Assembly: GCA_020403245.1 (NCBI GenBank)
Contig: JADBYA010000012.1
Coordinates: 1 to 64,000, forward strand
DNA: 64,000 nt
Direction of reading: 5' to 3'
Source of the DNA: Flavobacterium sp.
Lineage (GTDB): Bacteria; Bacteroidota; Bacteroidia; Flavobacteriales; Flavobacteriaceae
Of the stretch, positions 8,595 through 17,892 are shown piece by piece. Each line of letters starts with the position of its first letter. Position 1 is the stretch's first letter. The notes beneath the pieces were generated by a model. That model searched no databases. It had not been told where the DNA came from and was given only the letters and a program-made list of their open reading frames with translations. A program made the position numbers and the translations under genes.

Positions 8595-9620
8595 CTATTC
8601 CGCACCATTTTTATCAACTACCAATCTTTTTTCTCGATTGGCAATTTCCCAAGCAATCGCAAAAGCAAATTGTGCTCTTTTGGTCAAGGCATCAAATTCT
8701 ATTTTGTTTACATCGTCGGTAGCTTTATGATAATCAGCATGAACGCCATTAAATAAAAATACAGACGGAATGCCGTTTTTGGCAAAGTTGTAATGGTCGG
8801 AACGGTAATAAAAACGGTTTGGGTCTTTTTTATCGTTATATTTATAATCAATGGTTAACAAATTATTTTTCTTATTTACTTCTTCGCATACGGTATATAA
8901 ATCAGTTGATAGATAGTCGGAACCAATTAGATATACATAATTATTGTTGTCTTTGTGAAATTCATCACGACGACCTATCATGTCAATATTCACATCGGCA
9001 ACAGTATTGGCTAAGGGAAATAGGGGATTTTCAGAATAGTAACGCGAACCGTGTAAACCATGTTCCTCGCCAGTTACATGTAGAATTAAAATAGAACGTT
9101 TTGGGCCATGACCTTCATTTTTTGCTTTTTGAAACGCAGCGGCTATTTCCATTATAGCTACAGTTCCTGAGCCATCATCGTCTGCACCGTTATATACTTG
9201 GCCGTTTTTAACACCTACATGATCATAGTGAGCAGAAATAACCACAATTTCTTCTGGTTTTTCTGAACCTTCAATAAAAGCCCAAATGTTTTCGGAGTCT
9301 TTTAAGTTCTCATTATACTTTGCGTTTAGATAAGAAGCAGGAATGGGTTGGTAATAGCTTGTAGCCCCTTTTGGAAATCCAACGCCATGTTTTTTATAAA
9401 AATCAATAATGTAACGACCTGCTTTTTTTTGGCCTTCGCTACCTGTTTCACGCCCTTCCATTTCGTCTGAAGCGATAATGGTTAAATTGGTTGTTAAACT
9501 CTCAGTTGTTATTGCTTTAAAATAATCTGAAGAATCAACTTTTTTGTTGATTGATTTTTGAGAAGAGCAATTTGAAAAAACTGCAATAAATAATAATAGC
9601 GTAATTGTTTTTTTGATCAT
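8595..9620 (-). CDS. M28-family zinc aminopeptidase, lipoprotein
   Basis: A 341-residue exported metallopeptidase. The signal ends in FSNC, giving a lipoprotein. Zinc ligands of the M28 family are visible in order: His (SAHYDH), bridging Asp (GADDDGSG), Glu pair (TGEEHG), Asp (NIDMIGR) and a final His (SDHYNF). It probably trims peptides in the periplasm or at the cell surface. It follows the DUF3667 gene on the same strand with only four bases between them, so the two may be co-transcribed. The 3' end meets the tRNA-His terminator from the other side. Confidence 0.92.
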   Translation of the reverse strand: MIKKTITLLLFIAVFSNCSSQKSINKKVDSSDYFKAITTESLTTNLTIIASDEMEGRETGSEGQKKAGRYIIDFYKKHGVGFPKGATSYYQPIPASYLNAKYNENLKDSENIWAFIEGSEKPEEIVVISAHYDHVGVKNGQVYNGADDDGSGTVAIMEIAAAFQKAKNEGHGPKRSILILHVTGEEHGLHGSRYYSENPLFPLANTVADVNIDMIGRRDEFHKDNNNYVYLIGSDYLSTDLYTVCEEVNKKNNLLTIDYKYNDKKDPNRFYYRSDHYNFAKNGIPSVFLFNGVHADYHKATDDVNKIEFDALTKRAQFAFAIAWEIANREKRLVVDKNGAE

Positions 9621-9624
9621 GTTT

Positions 9625-10731
9625 TTAGTGTATGGTGATGAATGAATATAAAATTAAAAATAGTAAAACAAAAAACAATAAAATAGTATTTAAAAATAAA
9701 AGCAGACTACTTTTTATAAATGATATTGCTCGACTACTTTGATAAAAGTTTTTACATGCTCTATAAAAATAAAAAATGAACCATAAAAAGACAAGTATGT
9801 TTACCAAATAATCAATCGATTCTGTAAAACTATTTTCTCCAAAAAGATAAATAAAACTTAACAGAAATGTTGAAACTAAAATAATTAACAGCATAAAAGA
9901 AAAGTAATGTAAAGTAAAAATTCCATGATCAAAATAATACCATTTCTTTTTATCATAAAATAACCACAATAAAAACGCAAAAAGAGGCATATAAAAAAAT
10001 AATGCTTTTGGAATGTTATGCTTTAATGACTCAAGAAAAAGAGGAATTATTTCATTTGAACTTTTGTTTTGATATACTTTCATCAATCTTTTAACTAGCC
10101 AATAGCTAATAGGGTCTAATTTATTCTTACCAAATTTTTGGATAGAATCTAACTCTTTTATTGATTTGTATGTTCCACCTTTAAAAGAAAAGGAACTTTG
10201 TTTTTCAATAGATTTTTTTGTATAATCAATTAAGGTGTCGTACTCTTTTTTTGTTAATTTACCTTCTTCAAATAATGATTTTAATTTTAATTCTTGTGGA
10301 GAAACAGTAATATCATCGGTTCCTATTTTATTCTTCTCTTTAGTTATGATTAGTCCACCAGCAGATGATTTAGTTTCTGTTTTAGTTTTATCCTCTTTAA
10401 TTACTTCTTCAATATCACTTGGTAAAAGTGAAATTAAAAAAAAAGTAACAAAACTGATGAAAATGTAAAGTCTGATAGGCGCCAAATAAGAAAGGCGTTT
10501 TCCTGAAAGATATTCTTTAGTTAATGCAGCAGGTTTAAACAGTAGATTTATTATTGTTTTCCAAAAAGCATTTTCATAATGAGTCAAATCTTCGAAGAAA
10601 TGAACAAATAAATGATAAAATGTTTTACGAGTATCGGTATTCTCCTGACCACAATTGGGGCAAAATCTATTCTCCACTACAAATTTGCAGTTTAAACATG
10701 TTTTATCTTTTCGAAGAGAACTTTTTGACAT
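9625..10731 (-). CDS. DUF3667 membrane protein with N-terminal zinc ribbon
   Basis: A 368-residue inner-membrane protein. Residues 14-30 hold a zinc-ribbon motif (CLNCKF...FCPNCGQ), followed by the conserved amphipathic FYHLFVHFFEDLTHYENAFWKT, then a first membrane segment near 85-105. The middle (about 110-235) is a charged soluble part, and the last third contains four to five hydrophobic helices. This is the DUF3667 architecture common in Bacteroidetes; the function is unknown. It lies head to tail with the M28 peptidase and divergent from the DUF1801 gene. Confidence 0.85.
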   Translation of the reverse strand: MSKSSLRKDKTCLNCKFVVENRFCPNCGQENTDTRKTFYHLFVHFFEDLTHYENAFWKTIINLLFKPAALTKEYLSGKRLSYLAPIRLYIFISFVTFFLISLLPSDIEEVIKEDKTKTETKSSAGGLIITKEKNKIGTDDITVSPQELKLKSLFEEGKLTKKEYDTLIDYTKKSIEKQSSFSFKGGTYKSIKELDSIQKFGKNKLDPISYWLVKRLMKVYQNKSSNEIIPLFLESLKHNIPKALFFYMPLFAFLLWLFYDKKKWYYFDHGIFTLHYFSFMLLIILVSTFLLSFIYLFGENSFTESIDYLVNILVFLWFIFYFYRACKNFYQSSRAISFIKSSLLLFLNTILLFFVLLFLILYSFITIH

Positions 10732-10806
10732 AACTATTGATATTATAAATCAATGAGGTAAATCTATTAAATTTATTTCTATTTTTGAGAAACAAATTCT
10801 AAATCT

Positions 10807-11262
10807 ATGTCATCAATAGCACTCACACCACAAGAATATTTATCCAATTTACCCGACGATAGAAAAGAAGTAATGCAAAAACTTCGAAATAGCATTATAG
10901 AAAATATTCCTCAAGGTTTTGAAGAAGTTATGTCCTATGGTATGTTGGGCTTTGTAATTCCGCATTCTATTTACCCTAAAGGATATCATTGTGATCCAAA
11001 ACTGCCTTTACCTTTCATGAATTTAACTTCTCAAAAGAATTTTATTGCTTTGTATCACATGGGAATTTATGCAGATAATAAACTTTTAGAATGGTTTGTG
11101 GCTGAATATCCTAAACATTGTAAAGCCAAGTTGGATATGGGTAAAAGTTGTATTCGTTTCAAAAAACTGGATGATATTCCTTATGAGTTAATAGGTGAAT
11201 TAGCTGGTAAAGTTTCGGTTACCGATTGGATTAAAACCTATGAAACAGCATTCAAAAAATGA
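10807..11262 (+). CDS. DUF1801 / YdhG-like protein
   Basis: A 151-residue cytosolic protein of the DUF1801 fold. Characteristic segments are LPDDRKEVMQKLRNSI, FEEVMSYGMLGF, FMNLTSQKNFIALYHMG and the closing GKSCIRFKKLDDIP. Related proteins are compared with frataxin-like or iron-binding folds, but no biochemical function is established. Its last codons overlap the first of the GNAT gene (ATGA at 11259-11262), so the two are translationally coupled. Confidence 0.85.
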   Translation: MSSIALTPQEYLSNLPDDRKEVMQKLRNSIIENIPQGFEEVMSYGMLGFVIPHSIYPKGYHCDPKLPLPFMNLTSQKNFIALYHMGIYADNKLLEWFVAEYPKHCKAKLDMGKSCIRFKKLDDIPYELIGELAGKVSVTDWIKTYETAFKK

Positions 11263-11756
11263 TTTCAATAGAAAAAAATACTGATTTTAATTTTACAGCA
11301 ATCAGAGCCATTGCCAAAGAGGTGTGGCCAATTGCTTATGGTTCAATTCTAAGTAAACCTCAGTTGGACTATATGATGAAAATGATGTATAGTATTGACT
11401 CTTTGCAATTACAGGCCGATAAAAAAAAGCATCAATTTATTTTGGCAATAGAAAATGGTTTCACTCTAGGTTTTGCTTCTTTTGAATTGAGTTTTGGTGA
11501 AACAAAAAAAACAAAAATTCACAAAATTTATATTTTATCAATACATCAAGGAAAGGGAATTGGAAAAAAACTTATTGATTATATCGAAACTGAAGCAAAA
11601 AATCACCATCAAGAAGCTTTATTATTGAATGTAAACAAATGTAATATTGCAAAATATTTTTATAAAAAATTAGGTTTTAGTATTGATTTAGAAGTGGTTG
11701 TAGATATTGGAAATGGTTATGTAATGGATGATTATGTTATGGAAAAGGTGTTATAA
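11259..11756 (+). CDS. GNAT-family N-acetyltransferase
   Basis: A 165-residue acetyltransferase. The acetyl-CoA pyrophosphate-binding motif A is seen as IHQGKGIGKKLIDY (about residues 95-110), followed by the family's ANxNxxNxxA-like LLNVNKCNIAKYFYKKLGF. The substrate cannot be told from sequence. The four-base overlap with the DUF1801 gene indicates a two-gene operon that ends at the hairpin at 11782-11814. Confidence 0.88.
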   Translation: MISIEKNTDFNFTAIRAIAKEVWPIAYGSILSKPQLDYMMKMMYSIDSLQLQADKKKHQFILAIENGFTLGFASFELSFGETKKTKIHKIYILSIHQGKGIGKKLIDYIETEAKNHHQEALLLNVNKCNIAKYFYKKLGFSIDLEVVVDIGNGYVMDDYVMEKVL

Positions 11757-11781
11757 TCAATAAGATGCCTATGTAAACTAA

Positions 11782-11820
11782 AATGTCCCAAAAGTTTTTC
11801 ACTTTTGGGACATTGTTTAT
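11782..11820. terminator. Terminator between GNAT gene and VCBS protein gene
   Basis: Perfect 14-bp stem 11782-11795 / 11801-11814 with loop TTTTC. It can serve both converging genes, though the T run is short on either side. Confidence 0.75.
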
Positions 11821-11832
11821 CAAGAAAATTAA

Positions 11833-13914
11833 CTATTCCTTAATGAATTTCTGAGTGTAATTTTTATTGTTACTATCTGTTAGTTTCAATATGTAGGTAC
11901 CAGTAGATAAATCATCAACATTTATATTAAGATTATTGACAGCTGTTAATTGAACTCTTCTACCTGTTAAGTCAAATATTTCGGCAGAGGTAAACTCAAC
12001 AGGATTAGCAGTATTGATTGCAATTGTAATATTGTTTTTTACAGGATTTGGATACATTGTAAATACTGAATTTTCATAGGAATTTACTCCTAGTGTTGAC
12101 CCTTCAATCACAGAAAGTTTCTGATTGGGACTTACTTGATTAAATGTGTCAACAATTCCAGATGGCCATCTAACAATTACTTGATCAATAGTAGTGGCTG
12201 CACCAATTCCAAAATGTACATTTAATGTGCTCATATATCTGAATCCTTCACCGCTCCTTACATCTCTAATTTGTTTTCCCCATGAGCCATAAATTTCAAC
12301 TCTTGCACCAATTCCGTTGCTATTACTTTGAATGCCACGTAAATTTAATTTTAGCCATTTATTAGAATTTCCTGAACTTATTCTTATTGTATTTCCTGAT
12401 TGGAAGTCTAAAAACCCATCATTATTTAAATCCCCAACAGCAGACACGTCAAAACCATGAGTAAATGGAACAAAAGTACCATTACCTTGATTATACATAA
12501 TTTTGTTGCCTCCCCCCATTACATCTACAAAACCATTGTTGTCAAAATCGTAAGCAATGTGTTCAATACTAGTTGAAGTATTTGTATCCCAACCAGTACC
12601 TGCCGTCGCATCAGTAAAAGTTCCGTTACCATTATTTTTCATATATTTATGTGAACCATCTGAAGTAGAACTTGCCCCTACTAGCGCATCCATGTCACCA
12701 TCATTGTCAAAATCTGCCCAAGCCGCTGACCAAGTTTGAACAGGATCATACATATTAGAGGCTACCGATACATCTGAAAATGTTCCGTTTCCATTATTTC
12801 TATGTAATTCGTTGAATTTAGCAGTACCTGCACCACCACGACATTTAGCAATAAATAAGTCTTGGTCACCATCATTATCATAATCAACCCAGATAGAACC
12901 ATAATTCCCACCATCGGGATGAATTCCTAATAAAATTGCTCCGGGAGTCAAAGCATTGTTAGATTGAAAATAAGTCATTACACCCGAACCATTGTTTAAG
13001 TAATATACATTAGGGTCAACATCATGACAAGAAAAGGCATCAAGATTGCCATCATTATTTAAATCGATAAAATTGGTCCTTTGACAAAATACATATTGAG
13101 TAAAATCAGTAACAGATGTAAAACCCATAGTAGTTCCATTAGACCTCATAAAAGTCACGCCGCTTCCACCACCATATAGTAAGTCATTAAAGCCATCTTT
13201 GTTATAATCGCCAGCAGCTAAACTCCAAGATGGTAGAAAGCCACCACCAATGGTTGCAGTTGGATAATTACTCATAGTAAAAGTACCATTTTCATTTTGA
13301 GTATGTATTCTTATATTGTTTGCGCTTACACCAACAATATCATCTAGGAAATCATTATTCATATCAACAATACATATATTGTAATTGCTGTTTATTGTTG
13401 CTATATTTTGAGAAGTAAACGTTACTGGTCCAGGTGTAGGAACTACAATTGGAGCTTCAGTTAGTTGGAATGAAAATCCTAGTGAACTCCATTTATTATC
13501 CCAAACAATATAATACGTAGTACCAGCTGCTACATTAAAAGTAGCTGTAGATAAAAAAGCATTGTTATTGCCTGAATTACAAGCAATTATACCGCTATCG
13601 TCATCACCAGTTACACAGGTTAAAGCTCCGCAAGTACCAGTATAAATGTGTACTCGTGTATCTTTACAAATATTTACAGTAAGATCGGAAGTTACTGTCA
13701 CAGTAAAGTTTTGAGTTGGGGTGTATTTATACCACTCAGTTGCTGTTTGGCCTGCACCATTTGCAGCACAGATTGGTGTTGAAATCTCTGTACCATTAAT
13801 AGCTTCTATTACATGTGTTCCTGCTGTAATTGGTAATGCAGTGGCACAAGTGTTTTGAGCAAAATTTATTTGTATTCCTAATACAAATACTACAATAAAA
13901 GTAATTTTTTTCAT
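11833..13914 (-). CDS. Secreted VCBS/FG-GAP repeat protein with ASPIC/UnbV domain and T9SS tail
   Basis: About 693 residues from the preferred start at 13914 (MKKITFIVV), which gives a clean signal peptide cut after INFAQ; the upstream in-frame ATG at 13938 would overlap the preceding gene. After a pre-peptidase-like beta domain (about residues 20-150) come repeated calcium-binding FG-GAP/VCBS blades (DYNKDGFNDLLYGG, DYDNDGDQDLFIA, DFDNDGDMDALVG). Then follow an ASPIC/UnbV segment (GARVEIYGSWGKQ...VRWPSG) and a type A sorting domain (FTMYPNPVKN to QKFIKE). It is therefore exported by T9SS and anchored or released at the surface; likely role adhesion or polymer binding. It follows the diheme cytochrome gene with about 14 bases between them. 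Confidence 0.88.
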   Translation of the reverse strand: MKKITFIVVFVLGIQINFAQNTCATALPITAGTHVIEAINGTEISTPICAANGAGQTATEWYKYTPTQNFTVTVTSDLTVNICKDTRVHIYTGTCGALTCVTGDDDSGIIACNSGNNNAFLSTATFNVAAGTTYYIVWDNKWSSLGFSFQLTEAPIVVPTPGPVTFTSQNIATINSNYNICIVDMNNDFLDDIVGVSANNIRIHTQNENGTFTMSNYPTATIGGGFLPSWSLAAGDYNKDGFNDLLYGGGSGVTFMRSNGTTMGFTSVTDFTQYVFCQRTNFIDLNNDGNLDAFSCHDVDPNVYYLNNGSGVMTYFQSNNALTPGAILLGIHPDGGNYGSIWVDYDNDGDQDLFIAKCRGGAGTAKFNELHRNNGNGTFSDVSVASNMYDPVQTWSAAWADFDNDGDMDALVGASSTSDGSHKYMKNNGNGTFTDATAGTGWDTNTSTSIEHIAYDFDNNGFVDVMGGGNKIMYNQGNGTFVPFTHGFDVSAVGDLNNDGFLDFQSGNTIRISSGNSNKWLKLNLRGIQSNSNGIGARVEIYGSWGKQIRDVRSGEGFRYMSTLNVHFGIGAATTIDQVIVRWPSGIVDTFNQVSPNQKLSVIEGSTLGVNSYENSVFTMYPNPVKNNITIAINTANPVEFTSAEIFDLTGRRVQLTAVNNLNINVDDLSTGTYILKLTDSNNKNYTQKFIKE

Positions 13915-13928
13915 TTTTTCATTTTTTA

Positions 13929-15050
13929 TTATGGACAACTCGATAACGAGTTAATGTAATCTCTTATTAAATTAACTCCTTCTTCGTGGATTATTGATCT
14001 ACCCAAAAGAGGCATTCTGTAACCTTCTTCTTCAGTATTTAATCTGTAATATAACATGGAGCGATATAAATTACTGGGATTAATTATTTTACTTAACGAT
14101 TCGGGGAAACCTGCCATATCTTGTGTATCTACACAAACACCTTGATTTGTTCTACCATTAATATTACCTGTCTCACTAAATGCAAAACGCATGGGTCTAT
14201 ACGAGCAATGACTTCCCTCTTGATGGCAATGAGCACAATTAATATCTAAATAAGATCTAACTCTTTTTTCTAATGGTTGCGAAGTGTCTTTATAATTAAC
14301 TGTAGACTCAAAATTTGAAGGTATTGCATTTACCAAATAACCTTCATCAATCCATTTAGTTAACTGATTTTTTGACTCAGTGCCATAACTGTAATTGAAA
14401 TTTAAATTTTGAGGTTTAATACCAATAGGAATAGCAACAGATACAATGCCTGAACCTTGGTTTACGTCAACTTTATGGCAAATTAAACATTCTTCTGCTG
14501 AAGGTATTCTATAGTTTGAAACAGTTTTTATAACATCGTTTTCATCTTTCCAGGTGATACTTGCGCTACTACCATTCATATTTAAAAAAGCTTCTGTTTG
14601 CTCTGCATTCCAAATATATTCAGCAAATATCCAACCATTAGCTTTTCTTATCATTATTCTAGTTTCAATAATCCGAGTTGTATTGTTAGGTTGAACATTA
14701 TTATAATAAAATGATTTAATTAATGCTGCACCAACAGGAAGTTCAATTACTTTATTGCTTCCATTAAAATTAGCTTTTATACCTTTTGGCATCCAAACAA
14801 ATCTTTTTTTAAGGGCATAATCAGTAAATAATGAACTAGCTGGTTCATATGGTATAACATCCAACGAAGGAATTTGATTTTTCATTTCACCTTCGAAAAA
14901 TTTGTAATCCGATAGTTTTGGATAAGGTACTTGTGTTAAATCCACAACAACTGGTGAAACAGGTGTGTATTCATCATCTTGATCATTACATGAAACAAAA
15001 ATACTTAATAACAAAAGTAAAACATTGAGTTGGTAGAAATGTTTTTTCAT
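13929..15050 (-). CDS. Diheme c-type cytochrome lipoprotein (SO2930 family)
   Basis: A 373-residue exported lipoprotein (signal ending FVSC). Two CxxCH haem-binding motifs are present: CLICH near residue 190 and CAHCH near residue 275. The surrounding sequence (YPKLSDYKFFEG, VWMPKG, and PLLGRS near the end) matches what I recall as the SO2930 family of diheme cytochromes. It would transfer electrons in the periplasm or on the outer membrane; the partner is unknown. The next gene in the same direction, a VCBS/UnbV surface protein, is almost contiguous, suggesting a joint surface complex. Confidence 0.85.
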   Translation of the reverse strand: MKKHFYQLNVLLLLLSIFVSCNDQDDEYTPVSPVVVDLTQVPYPKLSDYKFFEGEMKNQIPSLDVIPYEPASSLFTDYALKKRFVWMPKGIKANFNGSNKVIELPVGAALIKSFYYNNVQPNNTTRIIETRIMIRKANGWIFAEYIWNAEQTEAFLNMNGSSASITWKDENDVIKTVSNYRIPSAEECLICHKVDVNQGSGIVSVAIPIGIKPQNLNFNYSYGTESKNQLTKWIDEGYLVNAIPSNFESTVNYKDTSQPLEKRVRSYLDINCAHCHQEGSHCSYRPMRFAFSETGNINGRTNQGVCVDTQDMAGFPESLSKIINPSNLYRSMLYYRLNTEEEGYRMPLLGRSIIHEEGVNLIRDYINSLSSCP

Positions 15051-15159
15051 AAAAATCTATAAATCTGTCCAAAAATAATATTTTTTTTGTGATAAACTAT
15101 AAATGATAAAATTATTATCATAATTTGTAACTTACAGATGAGAAAATTATAAATATTTT

Positions 15160-15708
15160 CTAAAAATTTTCCAATTTAACTCGATAAGATTTAAGCTTTT
15201 CAATGGTTTCTTTTGAATGATAATCGAAAACTTCTTCAAATTGATTCCGGTCTTTTTTTAAACTGATTTGTTTAATACAGTTACAAAAACGTTTTAATTC
15301 GACATCATTACTCAAAATAAGTCCAGGCACTTCAACATTTTCCCCTTTTATGTCTTTGGCTACCATAGTGAAATAACTTGAATTGCAATGTTTTACTTTG
15401 CCTGTTTGTATGTTTTCCGCTACAACACGAATGCCAACAATCATGGAACTTTTACCCACATAATTAACACATGCTTTCATAGTGACCAGTTCACCTACTT
15501 CAATAGGATTTAGAAAATCAACGGTATCAACAGAGGCAGTGACGCAGTAATGCCCAGAAAATTTGGAAGCACTAGCAAAAGCAATTTGGTCCAACAAAGA
15601 CAAAATATAGCCACCATGAATTTTACCACTAAAATTAGTATAGGATGGTAACATTAATTGCGAAATAATAACTTTTGAGGATTCTACGGATTTATAATTC
15701 TTGTTCAT
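15160..15708 (-). CDS. Acyl-CoA thioesterase, hotdog fold (YciA/Acot type)
   Basis: A 182-residue hotdog thioesterase: SQLMLPSYTNFSGKIHGGYILSLLDQIAFASASK carries the HGG and catalytic Asp, and VDTVDFLNPIEVGELV follows as in YciA/BFIT-like acyl-CoA hydrolases. It hydrolyses medium- or long-chain acyl-CoA in the cytosol. Its start overlaps the end of rmuC by 17 bases. The C-terminal 45 residues beyond the hotdog domain are charged and not recognised. Confidence 0.88.
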   Translation of the reverse strand: MNKNYKSVESSKVIISQLMLPSYTNFSGKIHGGYILSLLDQIAFASASKFSGHYCVTASVDTVDFLNPIEVGELVTMKACVNYVGKSSMIVGIRVVAENIQTGKVKHCNSSYFTMVAKDIKGENVEVPGLILSNDVELKRFCNCIKQISLKKDRNQFEEVFDYHSKETIEKLKSYRVKLENF

Positions 15709-17023
15709 CTTTGTTGGCTCTTTGTAATATATTTTCGGGTAAAGATTTCTTTGCTTTAGCTCCCATTTTTTTTAAGTTTTCAACTCTTCTTACCAAATTA
15801 CCGTCGCCTGAAGATAATTTTTTCATTGATTCTTCATATGCTTTTTTGCCTTCATCCATTTTTTTACCAACTAATACTAAATCATCAACAAAACCTTGAA
15901 ATTTGTCATATAATGCACCAGCTTGTCGGGCAATTTCCAAAGCATTTTCTTGTTGTTTCTGATTGGTCCACATGCTATCTATGGTTCGCAATGTTGCAAG
16001 CAGTGTAGTTGGTGTTACAATTATAATATTCTTTTCAAAAGCTTTGTTATATAAACTTGTATCTTCGTTTAATGCCAATGCAAATGCGGATTCGATAGGA
16101 ATAAATAACAATACAAAATCGGGACTTTCCATTTGATACAAATCGTGATAATTTTTTTCACTCAATTGGTCAACATGGCGTTTCAACGCGATGACATGTT
16201 CTTTCAAATGTTGTGCTTTAGCATCATCTTCTTCTTCGTTAACGTAGCGTTCATAGGCAGTTAAGGTAACTTTCGAGTCTACAATCATTTTCTTTCCATC
16301 AGGTAGGTTAATCACCACATCGGGAAAAACGCGGTTACCTTCTTCTGTAGTGAAACTTTGTTGCACGGCATATTCTCTACCTTTAACTAATCCTGATTTT
16401 TCGAGAACACGTTCCAAAATCAATTCGCCCCAATTGCCTTGCATTTTGCTGTCACCTTTCAAAGCTTTAGTCAGGTTTAAAGTTTCCTTACTCATTTGTT
16501 CGTTCATTTCGCGCAAGCCAAGAATTTGTTGACGCAACGCCGCGTGATAATCAATACTTTCCTTGTGAGTATCTTCCACTTTCTTTTCAAAAAGCTGAAT
16601 TTTATCCTGCAATGGCGTTAGTATATTTTTGAGATTTTCCTTGTTTTGTTCCGTGAACTTATTTGTTTTTTCCTCTAGTATTTTGTTGGCTAAATTTTCA
16701 AATTCTTTGGTAAATTTCTCTTGAAGTTTTTCTACTTCTTCTTTTTGTTCTTTATTGCGTTCCCATAGATTTTCGAAATCTGTTTCTTTTTTTGATAATT
16801 GAATGGCTAAGGAATCCTTTTCAGTTCGAATGGTTTCTCTTTCCTGAACGGTTTGATTCAATTGCGATTTGAATTGCTCAATTTGTTGCAACAAGCCAAT
16901 TAGTTTTTCTTCTAGTCCTGCTTTATCTGATTTAGCATTGGCAGAGAAAATAATCTTACCAAAAAATATTCCAATGGCTAAGGCGATGATGAAAGTGAGA
17001 ACTATAGAGATGGAGTCAGTCAT
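15692..17023 (-). CDS. rmuC: RmuC-family DNA recombination protein
   Basis: About 443 residues from the preferred start at 17023 (MTDSISIVL); the frame extends upstream but those 24 residues look non-native. One N-terminal membrane helix is followed by a long coiled coil (about residues 35-150), then the nuclease-like RmuC core with QGNWGELILERVLEKSGL, FPDVVINLPDGKKMIVDSKVTL and FVLLFIPIESAFALAL. RmuC limits inversions at short inverted repeats in E. coli. This is of interest in a window rich in palindromes, though the connection is only suggestive. Confidence 0.93.
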   Translation of the reverse strand: MTDSISIVLTFIIALAIGIFFGKIIFSANAKSDKAGLEEKLIGLLQQIEQFKSQLNQTVQERETIRTEKDSLAIQLSKKETDFENLWERNKEQKEEVEKLQEKFTKEFENLANKILEEKTNKFTEQNKENLKNILTPLQDKIQLFEKKVEDTHKESIDYHAALRQQILGLREMNEQMSKETLNLTKALKGDSKMQGNWGELILERVLEKSGLVKGREYAVQQSFTTEEGNRVFPDVVINLPDGKKMIVDSKVTLTAYERYVNEEEDDAKAQHLKEHVIALKRHVDQLSEKNYHDLYQMESPDFVLLFIPIESAFALALNEDTSLYNKAFEKNIIIVTPTTLLATLRTIDSMWTNQKQQENALEIARQAGALYDKFQGFVDDLVLVGKKMDEGKKAYEESMKKLSSGDGNLVRRVENLKKMGAKAKKSLPENILQRANKDEQEL

Positions 17024-17105
17024 TTTATGAAATGTTTTTGTAAAAATAAGCATTAAATTGAAATGTAGGATTTGAAAAATGTATTTTTGTTTCAAATAAA
17101 AATGA

Positions 17106-17669
17106 ATGCACCAACACTTCCTAATTCATAAACCTCATGGCTTTTTAAGTCAATTTGTTTATGCCAAAAAGCGAAATAAAAAGTTGTTGGGCGAATTGCA
17201 TAATTTCCCCGAAGGCACCATGGCAATTGGTCGTTTGGATGAAGATTCTGAGGGACTATTGCTACTTACGACAGATGGAATGATGAGTGAACGCGTGAGA
17301 AGCAAAAAGGTGGAAAAAGAATATTACGCTCAAGTGGATGGAATCATTACTGAAGAAGCTATTGAACGTCTAAAAAATGGAGTTGAAATCGGTTTCAATG
17401 GCATTCGTTATGTAACTAAAAAGTGTGATTCAAAAATGGTATTCGAACTGCCAGATTGTATTGGCGAAGGCAGAAAAATTCGGGACGAACGTCACGGACC
17501 AACAAGCTGGTTTTCCATCACGTTAACCGAAGGAAAATTTCGGCAGGTGCGAAAAATGACTGCTGCAGTTGGATTTCCCACACTAAGATTAGTGAGAATT
17601 AGAGTAGGTAACATACATTTGCAAATAAAAGCTGGAGAAGTGTTGAGCATATTTGAATTTGAAATTTAA
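17106..17669 (+). CDS. RluE-type 23S rRNA pseudouridine synthase
   Basis: A 187-residue RsuA/RluB/RluE-family enzyme without the N-terminal S4 domain, as in RluE. The catalytic Asp lies in GRLDEDSEGLLLLTTDG (about residues 42-58) and the conserved GKFRQVRKMTAAVGFPTLRLVRI is near the end. It isomerises a uridine in 23S rRNA; the exact site is inferred from size only. It is divergent from rmuC and followed by a toxin-antitoxin pair. Confidence 0.9.
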   Translation: MHQHFLIHKPHGFLSQFVYAKKRNKKLLGELHNFPEGTMAIGRLDEDSEGLLLLTTDGMMSERVRSKKVEKEYYAQVDGIITEEAIERLKNGVEIGFNGIRYVTKKCDSKMVFELPDCIGEGRKIRDERHGPTSWFSITLTEGKFRQVRKMTAAVGFPTLRLVRIRVGNIHLQIKAGEVLSIFEFEI

Positions 17670-17721
17670 AAATCTTTTGAATCAAAAAAAATAACTACTT
17701 TTGAGTTAAATTTTTGTAATT

Positions 17722-17892
17722 ATGACAATAATTATTAATAAAAATACTAGTAAAAAAGAGTTTGAAAAAAAGCTTAAAAGTTTACAAAGTTCCAAGACAG
17801 AAAAAGGTATTGACTTATCAAAACTCGTTGGGGTTATAAAACTTGATAAAGACCCACTTCAAATTCAAAAAGAGATGAGAGGTGAATGGTAA
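17722..17892 (+). CDS. Small antitoxin of a VapBC-like pair
   Basis: A 56-residue protein starting at ATG 17722 (MTIIINKNTSKKEFEKKLKS) and ending MRGEW at TAA 17890-17892. The size, the charged helix and the short C-terminal segment rich in Lys/Gln/Glu fit an antitoxin of a PIN-domain toxin. The toxin start overlaps its end by 11 bases. It resembles no classical VapB DNA-binding domain that I can name. Confidence 0.7.
   Translation: MTIIINKNTSKKEFEKKLKSLQSSKTEKGIDLSKLVGVIKLDKDPLQIQKEMRGEW

Noticed and set aside
8414..8722. A 102-codon plus-strand frame
   Set aside because: It runs through the tRNA-His gene and its terminator into the antisense of the M28 peptidase.
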